A stretch of DNA of 64,000 bases from Neckera pumila. Taxonomy: Eukaryota > Streptophyta > Bryopsida > Hypnales > Neckeraceae. A program made the translations under genes and the position numbers. Position 1 is the stretch's first letter; every line of letters starts with the position of its first letter. The notes beneath the pieces were generated by a model, which was given only the letters and a program-made list of their open reading frames with translations, was not told the origin of the DNA and did not search any database. This document shows positions 42,600 to 54,664 of the stretch, piece after piece. Location of the stretch: NCBI GenBank assembly GCA_963969595.1, contig OZ018414.1:22117660-22181659 (forward strand). The letters are read 5' to 3'.

Positions 42600-44942
42600 C
42601 TGAAATTCAAGTTCAAAATAGCCAGTCTTAGGCTAGTCGTATAAGAATGCAATTAAAATTGCAATTCTCAACATCAAGGGTGCAAGTTTACAAGGGGCAA
42701 CACCAACAACATAGTGGTTCAAAGAACAATAAATACCTTCGTGAATTGGTCGTCGTAGTGGGCGATAGAGTGCGTCCTGGCGACACTGCGTTTTGTACAC
42801 CTCTGGAGCGACTGTTTGAGCGAGTTGCAGAGAACCTCCTGCCAAATTAAAAATCGCAATCTCATGAGTCACACTCCAAAACACAATCCAAAGCTTCTTA
42901 CAGCGCCAATTCTCCAAAGACCACCTCCGCAATAAATTTGGGTTGAAAATTACAAAACAAAATCAGAAAAGTAAATGAGCACAACGGAGATCAGTGATGT
43001 CGCGTACCACAAGATGCGGGTGACGCCGTCGCGAGCTTAGGCTTCGCAGCTTCGAGCTTTTCTTCGCCAAGAGGCCAGGCGATGGTGAGAACATCTCGAG
43101 TGTAGCTTTGTACGCTGGCGATCTGTACCCATCTTCCAACACCGAGCTCGCCGGCGAATCACGCGGCGCATTCCAAGCGGAATTCTCCACCCACTGGCAC
43201 TGCGAGTTTTCGCTTTTCGTAAGAAACCTCGGCAACGCGAGGCAATTCGCGAATTCAGGCACATCTCGCGTCGGTGACGATGGCTCCACGTCGTGAACAG
43301 GAGACGGCATTTTGTAAGGGAGCCGCGTCGCGGGTTCCACTTCTTCCTCAGTATCTGAAGGCACCAGCGCCGGCGACGAAACGTGAGCTTGGCAGTCGAA
43401 ATACTCTTCTCCTTGGAAAGAGTATCCATTGCGCGGAGTGGTTTTCGGGCTTTTCGGGGGCTTGGCTGATTTGAGATTCAATTTCATTCGCAGCTTGACG
43501 ATGGCGCCGTCCACTTGGTCTACTTCCTCGTGTCCTCGCACGGAGTCCTCGCTTTGGGAGGTGTACGAGTGCCTGGAAGTCGAGGTTGTGTGGTCGCCGT
43601 ATGACCAGCGGTCGAAAGACTCCACGGAATGTGTGGGCTTGCGACTGCTACTGCTGGAAGACGACGAGCTTGGCGTTCCTGGACCGCATAGTGTACTCGT
43701 CGGGGAACGAACACGGTGCGCGCAGGAGTCTTCACAGAAGCTGTAGTCCGCGCATTGGTACTGTGGGGTTCCGAATTGCGAAAGGGCGCCTGAAAATGCT
43801 CTAGGACGGGGAGCTCGCGGCGTTGATAGCGATGGCGGCTCTTCGATTGAACAATGGGAGTGCTGTTTCGCAACAGACGACGATAATTTGGAAACAGAAG
43901 ATGATAAAGACGCGCTGTGAGAGCCAGCACGGAAGGGGGGTGGAGAGGAGCACCAGCTGTTGCGCTTCATGGAAGACGCAGAAGCGAGTCGCGGCGGCAG
44001 TTGCAACGCGGGCGGCGCGTCGATGTTTGCTTTCTCCTCGAGCTTGGGCTTCCCGGGCGTCACCTCCCATTTGAAAGGCACAGCCAAGGTTCCCTCATCC
44101 GGCGATGGCGACCTCACGACGAGCTTTGCATCCCCTGTTTCCGAAATGCGTGAATCGCTGACCTTGCCCGAGGCTGAGGCTGCTTCCTCCCATTTGAACG
44201 GCACGGGCACAATCGCCGTCGACGAAAGCTCCCGCCGCGGACTCTCGTTATCGGCGTCGTTCAGAGCCTCCCACAAAAGGGACCCAGATGGGCGACGCTT
44301 GCGAACGCCATCAGTTCTCTCTTCCTCCTTTCGTGACTCTGGAATTGGGAATATGCCATCAGCACGAATCTCAAGTCCCACAATCTCACCACTCTTACAC
44401 ATCCTGGCTTTTGCGACCTCAAAGCTCCGACCCAGTTCCCCACTCACGCAATTCCGCCGCCTCAAATTCGTCGGAGATGCCGAAACGCTCGAAGTACGCG
44501 ATGTGTACGAAACGTCCACAGCTTCCAAACCACCATTCTCACCACTGGCGCTCGGTAATCGCTGTGCAAACGAGCTTGATTGACGATAACTCCTGGTGGG
44601 GCTTCCTAACCCCGGCACCGCGGCGCCACTGAAGTACGACGGCAGCGGACTGGGATTCGGCAACGGGCTGCCATAGCTGTATCCATAAGATTTCGACGTA
44701 GCAGGAAGCGGCCCGCTCCGCGAGTTCAATCGATCAATTGGACCCGCACCTGCGCTAGATTCGTACAGACGAAACGGCGACATCATCTCTTCCGCCCGTT
44801 GCTGCGACTGCGAGCGCGGCAGCCACGGCGACTGCGGCCGACTGGAGTCCCACTCACTCGCGTGCGAGGACATGCTCCGGAGCTGGTAGTCGCGACGACA
44901 TGGCGACACGGCAGGAATTCGAAACACATCTTCCTCCGCCAT
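42579..44942 (-). CDS. DUF688-family plant protein, three exons, 685 aa
   Basis: The start is ATG 44942 in a plant-like ACAATGGCG context. Exon 1 (44942-43008) encodes a Ser/Pro-rich, mostly disordered protein with two copies of the VPFKWE motif: VPFKWEEAASASG at about residues 247-258 and VPFKWEVTPGKPK at about 288-300, the hallmark of the plant DUF688 (hydroxyproline-rich glycoprotein-like) family. A Ser run lies near 43650. The frame stays open past 43008 only by reading an intron. A GTACGC donor at 43007 joins to a GGCAG acceptor so that exon 2 (42838-42737, exactly 34 codons) adds EVLCNSLKQSLQRCTKRSVA and more, and exon 3 (42599-42579) adds RMLDSM and a TAG. All introns are phase 0. Function of the family is unknown. 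The gene is more GC-rich than its surroundings and shows no stop or frameshift. Confidence 0.8.
42737..42838 (-). other. Exon 2 of the DUF688-family gene
   Basis: 102 nt between TTTGGCAG and GTATTTATT. It encodes a Lys/Arg/Ser-rich amphipathic stretch (LCNSLKQSLQRCTKRSVART) in frame with exon 1. The preceding intron is 169 bp. Confidence 0.65.
43008..44942 (-). other. Exon 1 of the DUF688-family gene
   Basis: 645 codons ending CAT CTT GTG before GTACGCG. The alternative, reading on to the stop at 42963, would add 14 codons without family likeness and would leave exon 2, which has a clean frame, unused. Confidence 0.7.
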
Positions 44943-45440
44943 TGTCACCTCCCTCGCTCATCAACACTACAATCAAATTCCTCTAAACCTTATCAATGCC
45001 CACCCACACTAATCTTTAAACTTATCCCAATCCCAACGCAATTAATCAATCCAAAACGAAGCGCTGAAGGATCTCGTTCCTTCAATGCAACGCACAGGTC
45101 GTCGTTCCCGTGAAGCCAGTCACGGCACGCTCCTGACCGATAGTACTCTCCTCCACTAGGAGCTACTTCACTCACTGTCTCACTCCCTGCAGGATCACCG
45201 CGCTGGAGGCATGATAATGAGCACCTCCGAATCACTTCCTACGCGTTTTTGAACAGACATTGAATGCCGCTGGAACCACTCGCACAGTACACCTCCCAGA
45301 ACCAGCAGCAGCACTGCAGCAGCAGCTAGCCTGAACCTCCAGTTCCCAGTCCTGGTCTGGTACTCTGGTCTGGTCTTTGCCCGGTTGGCTGGCGGGCTGT
45401 CAAAGCTGTCAGAAACCCTGCGAAAAATGGCCTCCACTCA
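44943..45440 (-). promoter_or_regulatory. Presumed 5' UTR and promoter region of the DUF688-family gene
   Basis: The region is GC-rich relative to the surroundings. A minus-strand frame (45437-45195) contains a hydrophobic stretch AAAAVLLLVLGGVLC but has no ATG at its start (an in-frame TGA lies just upstream), so it is not called as a gene. No clear TATA box was found. Confidence 0.35.
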
Positions 45441-45587
45441 TAATGGGAAATACCGAACGACCACTTCACATACCAACTCGGTTGGTTCGAATTCTGGACC
45501 ACCCCAGCTCACACTCCCCAGCCCCGTCAGGACGGACCCTGTCGACGAGACCCTGTCGACGTTCGTACTACTGTACGTCCAGAAGCT

Positions 45588-45805
45588 TCAAAGTTTGCAC
45601 TCGCAAGCTGTCCAGATCTCCAGGAGCTTGCTTCAATTCAAAGCTAGTTTGCACTCACAAGCTGTCAAGGAACACTTCAAAGTTCGCACTCATAAGCTAG
45701 CTGCTGTCAAGAAGGAGCGCTTCAAAGAGTGCACTCGATCATATGCTGTCAAGGAGCTTCAAAGCTCGTCCTCAAGAACTGGTAAGCAGCTTCGAAGCTC
45801 GGTAA
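45588..45805. repeat. Degenerate tandem repeat, about 35-48-bp units
   Basis: Five to six units share CTTCAAAGTTTGCACTCRCA and AGCTGTCAAGGAGC. An open frame (45385-45816, +) runs through it and looks like an artefact of the repeat. Confidence 0.65.
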
Positions 45806-45837
45806 CTTCTAGCTAAGTATCATAACTCTCATCAGAC

Positions 45838-46680
45838 GGCGACTGGATCGCGTCTGTGGCGAGAGCGAGCCTCCAGTGCGTGGCTGCGGCTTTTGGAAGA
45901 AGATGGTGGCGGGGGGCTCAAGGCTGATATACTGTGGAAGTTTGAGGCCGCCGAGGTGCACTGGCACATGACCGGAAAAAGGGGGGGTGTTGGGGGGACT
46001 TCAAGAGGAAAACGGCTGATCATTTTGGAAGGGGGTGTAAAATATTTGTTAGGGGATTTTAGATGATTTTGTGGGAGGCTCGAGGCTTGGGGATGCATCA
46101 AAAAAAAAATCAAATTTTGTAAATTTTGTAATTTTATAATTTTTCAAACCAATGGCTTTACCAAATTTTTTTATTTTCTGCATATGGTGATGGCCTGGTC
46201 GTGCCAACAAGTGGAGGGACCTGGGAGACAGGGATTGGAGTGTGTCGACCAGTGTTTGTTGGTGTATCTTACGTGCCATGATAATAGGGGGTGTCAGAGG
46301 AAATTGGAAGTACAGGGGGCTGGGTTTTGGGGGTGGGCAAAAATTCTTACAACAGCCCATGACTTTTTTCAGGCCCTGTTTTAGGCCAAGGTTAGGGTAG
46401 AATTAGGACGAGTTCAATTTAGTGGTGGAATTTCGCTGCCAGGCAAAATTTAGGGAAAAAAACATTTTGTATTCATTTTTAAATTAGTTTTAAAATTCTG
46501 TCTTCCCATAAATAATACCCCCATTAGATGAAAAATTGGCGATAAGATAACATGGATTTTGTTGTTGGCACTCGAGAAAAGTTTAGTATATTTAGAGGTT
46601 GTAGGATTTTTTAGGGTTTAGTGTTTAAGATTTTGAGGGGTTTGGGGTTTGGAATTTTGGGTAGAACTTTGAAAACCATG
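45838..46680. other. No gene seen; short degenerate telomere-like run
   Basis: Overlapping open frames at 45832-46360 are low complexity and unsupported. 46600-46662 contains TTTAGGGTTTAGTGTTTAAG and GGGGTTTGGGGTTTGG, a degenerate run resembling the plant telomere repeat, too short and imperfect to call. Confidence 0.4.
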
Positions 46681-46682
46681 CA

Positions 46683-48352
46683 TTTAACCCTTGAAGGACC
46701 ACAATGTGACAAAGTAGCATTTGGATAATTTCAAATAGAAGATGAAGCTCTAACTACGATTTTTCATTTAATTTCTTAGAGTTTTATTTGAATGTGATTG
46801 CACCAGATGTTGGTAGAAATTCTCTCACAAAGATATCATTAAACTTTGCAAACAAATGATGTTGAAAGGACAAACAAAAAGTGTTTTTCAATGTATTTTT
46901 GCAAATTGTTGTAGGTTTGAATTTTTAGCCAAAAGAATGATCTTTTTGAATTGGAGACCAACTAATTAATTGAAATTCATCAAGCCTAATTTCCACTCCA
47001 ATTTTCAAATTCTAAAATTTCCAAAACTATTTATTACATTTTGAATTTTGGATATTTAACCACAATTTATTTATTTTCTAATTGTAAAATGAGATGAAAA
47101 TTTTATTTACACCGGGATGTTCCACACCATAATATTCAAGATTTTTGAGTAAATATTGAATTTGATATAAAATTTCTTCACATCTACTTCTATAGTTTAT
47201 TACAATTGCAAATTTAATTACTTAAAGAAGAATTGTGACTTCATCCTTGAAATATTAAATAAAATAATTTCCACTCATTTTAGTGGCAAAATAGAGCATA
47301 TAAAGCAATAAATACTAAGTTGCTCACATGTCATAAGCACCGTCCTATAAAGGTCAATCATGTAAGGACAAAGCCAATGACTTCACAATCGAATAACAAA
47401 TACTTTGTACTAAGTGCTCCATTTTTCCAATGTATGTGAATTGTTGTATTAATAAAAATCTTTAGTTCTATTTTTAGAGACAAAATCTCAAGTCTTCTAT
47501 AGGTCTTAAAATTTTTCAAATTCAATGGTGATAATTAAAAATTGCACTGAATGCATGAACATATTATAATGAAAAATTCATAACAAATACAAAATACCCC
47601 AAAAGTCTGAAAACTTCACAATAATCTCAACAATTTTGCATATCTTTCTATAATTGAAAATCAATAGGTTGTTGTTCCATTTCATTTGTTGAGCTTGAAT
47701 TAAAAGATGGGAGAAAATATGTGGAATAATAGTTGAATAATAGATTTAGAGAAAGGAACTAGTTAGAAGCTGCCAAAATACACTGGAAAAAAGTATTGTG
47801 TATGATTTGTGGACTAATTCCTAAAGGACTAGAGAGGTGTCCAGATTTCCAAAATTGTGAAGATCTATTATAAAATGCAACTTAGAATGATGACTCTCAA
47901 ATAATAGTTGTAAAATGTTATTCAAAGATCACATCCATATAGTTAGATCAACAAAAATACATACCAATAATTTTCAATAAAATTGGAAATTCCTTCTAAA
48001 ATCAATTGTAGATTGAATATTTATGATTTTTAAGAGATTCTTTTTCCTATAAGTTCTAATTATAGTGGTTTTTGAAGATTTTTAATTGATTTTTGGATTC
48101 GAGTCACTTTTGAAGGGTCATTTTTTGAACTGAAAAAGTTACTTTTTGAGGCTAGACCTCCCTATACCTTTTGAGTTGTATAATATTTGTAAAGCAAAAT
48201 CTTCATAATGTGAATTGTATAAATATTAAAGAACTAATACAAGAATCTTCAAACAAAATTGATGGATGAAAAAATGCCTTTTGGTGAATTTAGGATGTGT
48301 TTCTGTTCATTCATTATTCAAAATCTGCACTCATGGTCCTTTAGGGGTTAAA
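46683..48352. mobile_element. TIR element with TTTAACCCCTAAAGGACC-type ends
   Basis: The left end is TTTAACCCTTGAAGGACCAC; the right end read inward is TTTAACCCCTAAAGGACCAT. The 1.67-kb interior is AT-rich with no frame. Short inverted ends and repeated occurrence of the motif elsewhere suggest a family of non-autonomous DNA elements. No target duplication was established. Confidence 0.45.
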
Positions 48353-51300
48353 CAATTTTAAATATAGAAAATCATATTTACCTTGATAAAGAAATTTTCA
48401 CCACAATCGATTCCAAACACAACCAAGGAAGTCTAGAAATGATATGATGAAAAATAATAGTCGAAAAATCACTAGGATTAGCTTAAAACATATTCAAATA
48501 TAGAGATGGTTAAATTCATAGCTTAACCCCTGAAATTCTATGCCTATGTTTTAATAAAAAAAAAACTTCTAAATTGTCATTCTCATGCAAAGAGCGAAGA
48601 GGGAACAAAATTCTTGGTTGTGTTTTGTAAATTCAACAATGGGATCTTGCATAAGATTTTTATGTTTTCTAAAAATATCGTTGACCACGCAGATTGCCAA
48701 ATAATAGTGTCCAAAGTGAAAAAAAAGTTGTTTTTGGAGACCTTGCCATTCTAGGTTTCCAAACTTTGAATCGTCTTCACTTGAATTTTTGAACTAGAGA
48801 GACTTGTGGTAAAAATCTTTACAATAGAGAATTGAATTGAGAATTTCAGAAAAAAATTTAAGAAAAGATAAATTTATTTTCATCATTTAAAAGATTGTGA
48901 AATAGAAGTATGATGAAGATTGAATGGAAATCTATATGATTTATAGTATTAAAATAGAATTGAAACATGTCAACCCCAAAAGTGAGATTGTTGAAGCAAA
49001 CAATATTAATCCTATACAGTAAAACTTCTGTAAAGTAATAGCTCCAAGACTGGGCTCAAGTCCCCATGCTCAAGAATCTCTCTAATGTGTATGTCTGGAT
49101 TGGGCTTAGTACAAGACTAGGCAATAAATACTCCTTCAATTTCGAGAGGTTATTGCTTTAGAGAAGTTCTATTGTACAACTCTTTTGGGGGGAACTTGTA
49201 AGGATTGAGTTCATAAGCGTTTAGAAACCAATTCTATACATTATTTTTTTCAAGATATGACCGCAATACAAGATGTTCTAGAACTTCTACATTACAAATC
49301 CAAATGGAATGAACTAAAGATTCTATATAGGCAAAAATACATTTTATGAAGAAAAAAATTTAATCTATATTTTTGCAAGGAGGGTGTTGTCCAATCTTGG
49401 CTATTTTTAAATTACATAGTGTAACTTTTGTTCCCATGCACCAATCAAAGTGAATATCACATTCCCCCAAAGCTAGTACATTACCACGTCTTTGTAATGT
49501 AATTCAAGAATTCAAGAAATTAGAATAAAAATCAACATTATAAGAACCTTCCTAAAATTCTAAAAAGTCTATTTTAGGACAATAGTCCTTTAGTAGTCAA
49601 ATTGACAACAGTAAGAAGACACAAAGTTGAAAGAAGTTGTTACTTACAAGATAACTTACAGAGTACAACATGAAGCTAGTTGATGTACATCAAGGCTATA
49701 AGATGACACATGTTTAAAGGAAGTCAATCAATTTAAAAGTCTATTGCAAAATTTTCTTTAATAGCTAACAACTCAAATCACAAAAGTCTAATTGGTAGGT
49801 GGAAGATTGCTTCAACACTTGCAAATGCTTTAAAAGTCCATTCGCATTATATCAGAGGTCATTCAATATAAAACTAATATTCTTCTACTCTATTCCTCAC
49901 AATAAATTGTTTAGAGATATAAATCAATGAATCCAATTACTATGTCAAATTCAATTGGAAAAATCATTATTACATAACTCATTAGATGTGCTTAATTTGA
50001 ATGGAAACCAACCTTGATTTTCAAGATAAAAGTGCATAGATCTTCATAACCTTTTATGAGATTTAGTACTTCTTGGAAAGGATAGTCAATAAATTGAAGA
50101 GCTTATTCATAGAAAGGTTTGGGAATACAAAATAAAGAGTTGAAGAATTAGAAAGAAGGATCAAGGAAAATTTCAAAGATTAAAACAATAGACTACTACT
50201 TTTGGTGGTTAGGACCCACATAATTATTTCAAAATATAGATGCCAAAATATTAAAAAATAAAATCTCTAAAGGGCCAAATTCTATTCAATGGACAAAAAG
50301 GATTTAGGGTAGACTAACGTGCCCTCGATTTTTGACAATATTTTTTTAAAATTTTGAAGGTAGGAAAATAAATTAACTATATGGGAGGCTAGTTTTTTTA
50401 ATCAATGCTTGGGAGCAAAAATTGTGCCTCATTTTTTCGTTTGTTAGGAAATAGTACAAAACCATAAAAAATTCAAACAAATTATTTTTTATTTTTTTGT
50501 TATAGGTTATATTTTTGTCTATATAGAAAGTTTTGATTAATTCCATTTGGATTAGTGATGTAAAAGTCACAGAGCTTCTTTTTTGTAGGCAATCATTGCA
50601 AGCTCTTCACAAAATAAGGTATTGGATTTGTTTTTCAGTTCAATTTTTTTAAAAGAAACTACACTAGGTTCAATTTGCTTTCTAGAACAATCTCACCACT
50701 GGAGTTAGTGTATTTCAATTCTATTTTAGTTAGAGCTGTCAACAATTTAGTTTCTCTTTCTATCTAGTATCTAGTTCTATTTAACAATTCTCTTAAGATG
50801 AAATTAAAAAAATTCTTTTCAAATTTCCAATTTAATTGCAAACATCTTGCAATACACATGGTCAAAGTTTCTAAATTTCTTCCACATATTCTTATACTAG
50901 TCTAGTGCAAGATTCTATAGTTGGATATGCAAAAAATACAAATTTCAGTTTTTTTTTTGCTCTTTGCAATAGAAATGGCAATTTTGAGTGTTTTTTAAGG
51001 AAAAGAAGGCCATGGTCTTCCAGGGGGTAATTGTACGGAAAGAAGAATCTTGTGGGGTAATTTTATTTATATCATATATCAAAGGTTATTTCCATGGAAA
51101 AAATTTGATGAAGAATTGTTGATTCTAGTCACCGTGTATAGTATAGTAAGATAGGAGATTTTGGAATAGTTCATGTCTAAATGCTTCTACTAACATAAAG
51201 GTACAAATTGCATTCTTTAATGCAACATCAATCTTCAAATAGTGTACATTTTATGAAGTGACAATCGTGTTTCAACTTCAAAAATTTCTTACTAATTCTA

Positions 51301-51821
51301 CAAAGGTCTAGAAATTATGAGAAAACTTAGATTAGATACCAATCCCATTTTCCTTTCAATGAAAATCTACTGAAAAAATATTTCAAGAGACCAAACTCCC
51401 TGAAATTGCAAATCAACTGGTAAAGTGTTGCTTTCAAGGACCTCCTACCTTACTCAAAATCCCTCCCCTCATCCCTCAAAAATTCTTTCAAACATTGTGC
51501 AAAGATATGACTAAATCCTAAAATATAACATTTATGTTCTTTATTTATGATAGTCTTTGGATTATTATTAGTATTAGTAGTAATTTTGTATTATTATTCT
51601 TTTATTTTTATTATTGTTTTATATGAAGTGTGAAGACTTCCTTTGAACTCCCCATTTTTTTTCGAATTAGAATATAATTCTTATTCTCCTTTGCGGAAAT
51701 CTGGCTCAGTTGTGGACTTGAGATACTGTAGTTTATTTTCACGAATAAAAGGTCCTCTACTTATACCAAACAGTCAATTAGATCATTTTTTAATGCTTGT
51801 TTGAAACTAATGTCACAAGGA
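48353..51821. other. AT-rich gene desert, apart from one MITE
   Basis: No coding frame longer than 65 codons and no coding character. A weak copy of the TIR-family end (GTCCTTTAGTAGTCAAA) lies at 49576. The one clear feature is the MITE at 49017-49174. Confidence 0.5.
49017..49174. mobile_element. Emigrant/pogo-like MITE, 158 bp, TA target site
   Basis: Flanked by TA (49015-49016 and 49175-49176). The left end is CAGTAAAACTTCTGTAAAGT; the right end read inward is CAATAGAACTTCTCTAAAGC. The plant Emigrant MITE and its pogo relative Lemi1 have CAGTAAAACCTCTATAAAT-like ends, so this belongs to or near that group. Confidence 0.75.
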
Positions 51822-51982
51822 TACATAACATTCAGTAACTCTACAGTGATGGTGTGGTATATTCCACACCCCAACAGTGTTTCATCAGTAGCTTCTGATG
51901 AATTAGACACGTGGAGGATGTAGAGGCACACCATCACCGTAGAACCAAGGCAACATCAGCACATGCTACTGAATGTTATGTA
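51822..51982. mobile_element. Small foldback element, 161 bp
   Basis: Perfect 16-bp outer inverted repeat TACATAACATTCAGTA / TACTGAATGTTATGTA, and inside it a second pair CAGTGATGGTGTG / CACACCATCACCG, itself flanked by TA on both sides. It is either one element with a two-part end or one MITE nested in another. Confidence 0.65.
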
Positions 51983-52023
51983 AACTTTAAATGCGAGTTA
52001 GTTGTATAGACCAAACAATTACT

Positions 52024-52045
52024 GTTTAACCCCTAAATGACGGCC
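52024..52045 (+). repeat. Shared TIR-family end motif (left-end orientation)
   Basis: GTTTAACCCCTAAATGACGG matches the 46683 left end. Its partner could not be assigned. Confidence 0.4.
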
Positions 52046-53060
52046 CTATGACCATTGCTTTCAAACTTCACTGTCCGTCACTCAATTTGCTACCATTTTG
52101 CAACTAGATACGTATGAAAAATTTTATTTTTATTTTTCAGAGATGAAAGTATATGTCTTCATCACTTCAGAAAAAATTTAGATTTTTTTGTGAAAAATTA
52201 AATTTTTAAAGAATTTTTGAAGAAAAAGTGAAGAAAAATCATATTAAATAGAAAAATATGTCAAAAAATCTGAAAATTTCACCATAAGTGTATATCACAA
52301 TGACAAACATCATGGTATAAACTCAATTTTCGTGTGATTCTATAATTAGAAAATTGTAGACATTGAAAATACATCCAATGTTCAAATTGCAATAAAATAT
52401 GCAATATTAGGAGTTTTTTCAGAATTCAAATTGGAGTAGAAACTAGAGTAGATGATTTTCATTTTGTTAGTTTGACTCAAACTCAAAAAATATCATTTTT
52501 GTGGAGAAATTTCAGATTTAAAGCAAGGAGCAACAACTTCCCAAAATACACTAAAATAGCATATTTTGTGATCCGTTTTTTTTAATAGCTTCTCATTTCC
52601 GTGAAGACAAAAATTGGAAAGAGTACAAACTCAATTGGATACTCTTTATAACCCCATGTGAAAGGTCAACAAGGAAAAGGAGGATGAAAAGATGCTTTTG
52701 AACTCTCTTGGCTCAAACAGTATTGTCATCGGAACGCCACGGAATGGCGTCCGCGGCATTCCAAGGTTAATTGGCTTCAAAAACAAACGGAAAGGAGGGA
52801 GATCTTTTTGCACTGCAATATACCTCACGATCAGAGGAGCCGTCCAGCAAGGCATTAGATGATATTTGGGGTATTGGAGGGCCGTTTTAGGCCTGTTCCT
52901 TGATCTGCCCAAATTTAGTGAACACCGGTACGGATGTGTCAGAAAAAAAATTTCAAAAAAAAAAAAAAAAAAAAAAAATTCTTACCAAAATATCATTTTA
53001 AGCAAAAAAAAAAAAAAAAAAACTGTCATGGGTTTAGGTTCACTCTGAAGTGGAAAACCA
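52046..53060. other. AT-rich stretch with two poly-A runs, no gene
   Basis: Runs of A lie at about 52957-52978 and 53003-53022. The block 52875-52955 (GAGGGCCGTTTTAGGCC, CACCGGTACGGATGTGTCAG) is related to 54195-54290 (AGGGCCGTTTCAAGGCC, AGCCGGTATGGGTTGTCAG), so it is a dispersed repeat. Confidence 0.45.
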
Positions 53061-53149
53061 TCTAGACAAAAGAGCACATTAGGAAAGAAGCAGGTTTATT
53101 GTGGTTGATTTGGCACAAAGGCTGTTGCCGTGAACCACTAGAGGGGTCA

Positions 53150-53709
53150 TATAGACGGTGAAGTGGACATGCGCTGCCCGGTGTGCCTAAGAAGATCAGA
53201 AGAGACCGTACTCCATAGATTTTGGGAGTGTCATTCGGCACAAAGGGCATGGCAATGGGCTACACACATTCTGAACACCTTGGTTGCAAAAAAAGACGCC
53301 AGGGGCCCATGGACCGCTCACTTGGCGGCAAGGTATCTTCTCCATCAGCATTCCCAGAAAATTTAATCCTTACAAGAGAATCTGGCTAGAAGCTCGCATT
53401 TTGGTCATTTGGGCCCTGTAGCTACAGCGCAACGACAAAGTCTTCAACGACCAAACTTAGAGAGAGGAGAGGCTCTTGGGTCAAGTGTGGAGAGGGATCA
53501 TTGATTATGGTAGGATTGAGTGGGTGGTTATCTGTAGCAAAGGGACGCACTCCATTGTTGTTCACCGCAAGCTGCTTGCAGCTTTGAGAAACGGCGATGC
53601 AGGTACAAGATTTTTGCTCGGATGGAAGCTGGTCAGCCTCGATGGCAGTTGCGCGGCCCCAGCACCGGCTTTGCGTTTCAACCGCCTTGAGATTGTCGCC
53701 GTCATGTAG
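53150..53709 (+). pseudogene. LINE reverse transcriptase C-terminal zinc-binding region
   Basis: The frame encodes MRCPVCLRRSEETVLHRFWE and CHSAQRAWQWA. The pattern C-x2-C-x8-H-x4-C with the following AxRAW is the zf-RVT motif found after the reverse transcriptase of plant LINEs. After a stop and frame change the sequence continues (QVWRGIIDYGRIEWVVICSK) to 53709, typical of the extreme C-terminus. The polymerase itself is absent, so this is a dead fragment. Confidence 0.7.
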
Positions 53710-53819
53710 GCACGGAACCGCGCCTTCGGCCGGTTGGCCGTGAGAGGCCTCACGGCCTTTTTCTGTGATTTGGTCCCTGCTTCGTTCTCCGTCGTCTCAT
53801 TGTTGGTTCTGTGCGTCTA

Positions 53820-54664
53820 AGGTAAACCTGCCTATGGCAGGCAGAATGGGTGGTTTGATCTATTGCCATTAGGAAAAAGAATCAATTTTTTTTCCATACA
53901 AAGCTAAATGTGAGACATGAAGGAAGCAGTTGAAATTTTACTTTTTGGACAAAGTATGAATTAGTTATGAATTTCCAAAGTGTTCTGCCCAATTGGTCTA
54001 AAAGAGTCTGTAGACTACCCCAAATTAGCAAAAAGTGTTTCCATAATGGTCATCTTACCTACCTAAAGCAATCACCAAATTTTCTAACATGGCCATGACA
54101 TGAAGGAATAAAAAAATAACTTTCTATGACAAGTTTACACTAAAAAGGTGTAAGCATTAGGAGAGATTTGAGGGCATTAGGAGAGATTTGAGGGCATTAG
54201 AGGGCCGTTTCAAGGCCGTTTCAGGGCCGTTCTCCAATCTGGCTAGATCTGAAAACAGCCGGTATGGGTTGTCAGAATTTTTTTTTCAGAAACAAAAAAA
54301 AAAAATTCTCTCCCAAATATCATTTCAGGCAATTTTTTCTTTTCTTTTCCGAAAATGACGTGGCACTCTCACGACCACATCAACCCAAGAACTTTCATGC
54401 GTTCCACAACGTGGGAACGCTGCGGGAATGCAGGATAACTCGCGGGCTCTTGGAGGCCTCAAATCTCTTCTAATGTGTCCTATGACAATCACTAATAATT
54501 CCATGGCCATCTCCCAAGGCATTGATTTTGGCCACTAACCAACCTAATCGAGTCTATAATCTCATTTAGTGACAAAAATCTGGAATTGGTTGATGTAAGA
54601 TTGTAACGAGTGGTTTTGTAGATGTCTGTATTAGGTGGCCTACCTGCCATAGGCAAGTTTACCT
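53820..54664. mobile_element. TA-flanked TIR element inside the LINE 3' UTR
   Basis: Ends AGGTAAACCTGCCTATGGCA and, inward from the right, AGGTAAACTTGCCTATGGCA, with TA at 53818-53819 and 54665-54666. Similarity extends about 30 bp inward. Removing it brings together the LINE ORF end and its poly-A tail. No transposase frame. Confidence 0.55.

Noticed and set aside
42963..43007. Unspliced C-terminus (HLVVRDITDLRCAHLLF) of the DUF688-family ORF
   Set aside because: A good GT donor lies at the point where family-like composition ends, and splicing yields a clean 34-codon exon in frame.
45195..45437. Small membrane protein gene upstream of the DUF688-family gene
   Set aside because: The hydrophobic stretch is real, but the frame has no ATG at its start, an in-frame TGA just upstream, and no further support.
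45460..45520. tRNA gene, because of GGTTCGAATTC near 45483
   Set aside because: There is no matching A box or acceptor stem around it.
46600..46662. Interstitial telomere repeat
   Set aside because: Only scattered TTTAGGG/GGGGTTTGG-like units without a regular period.
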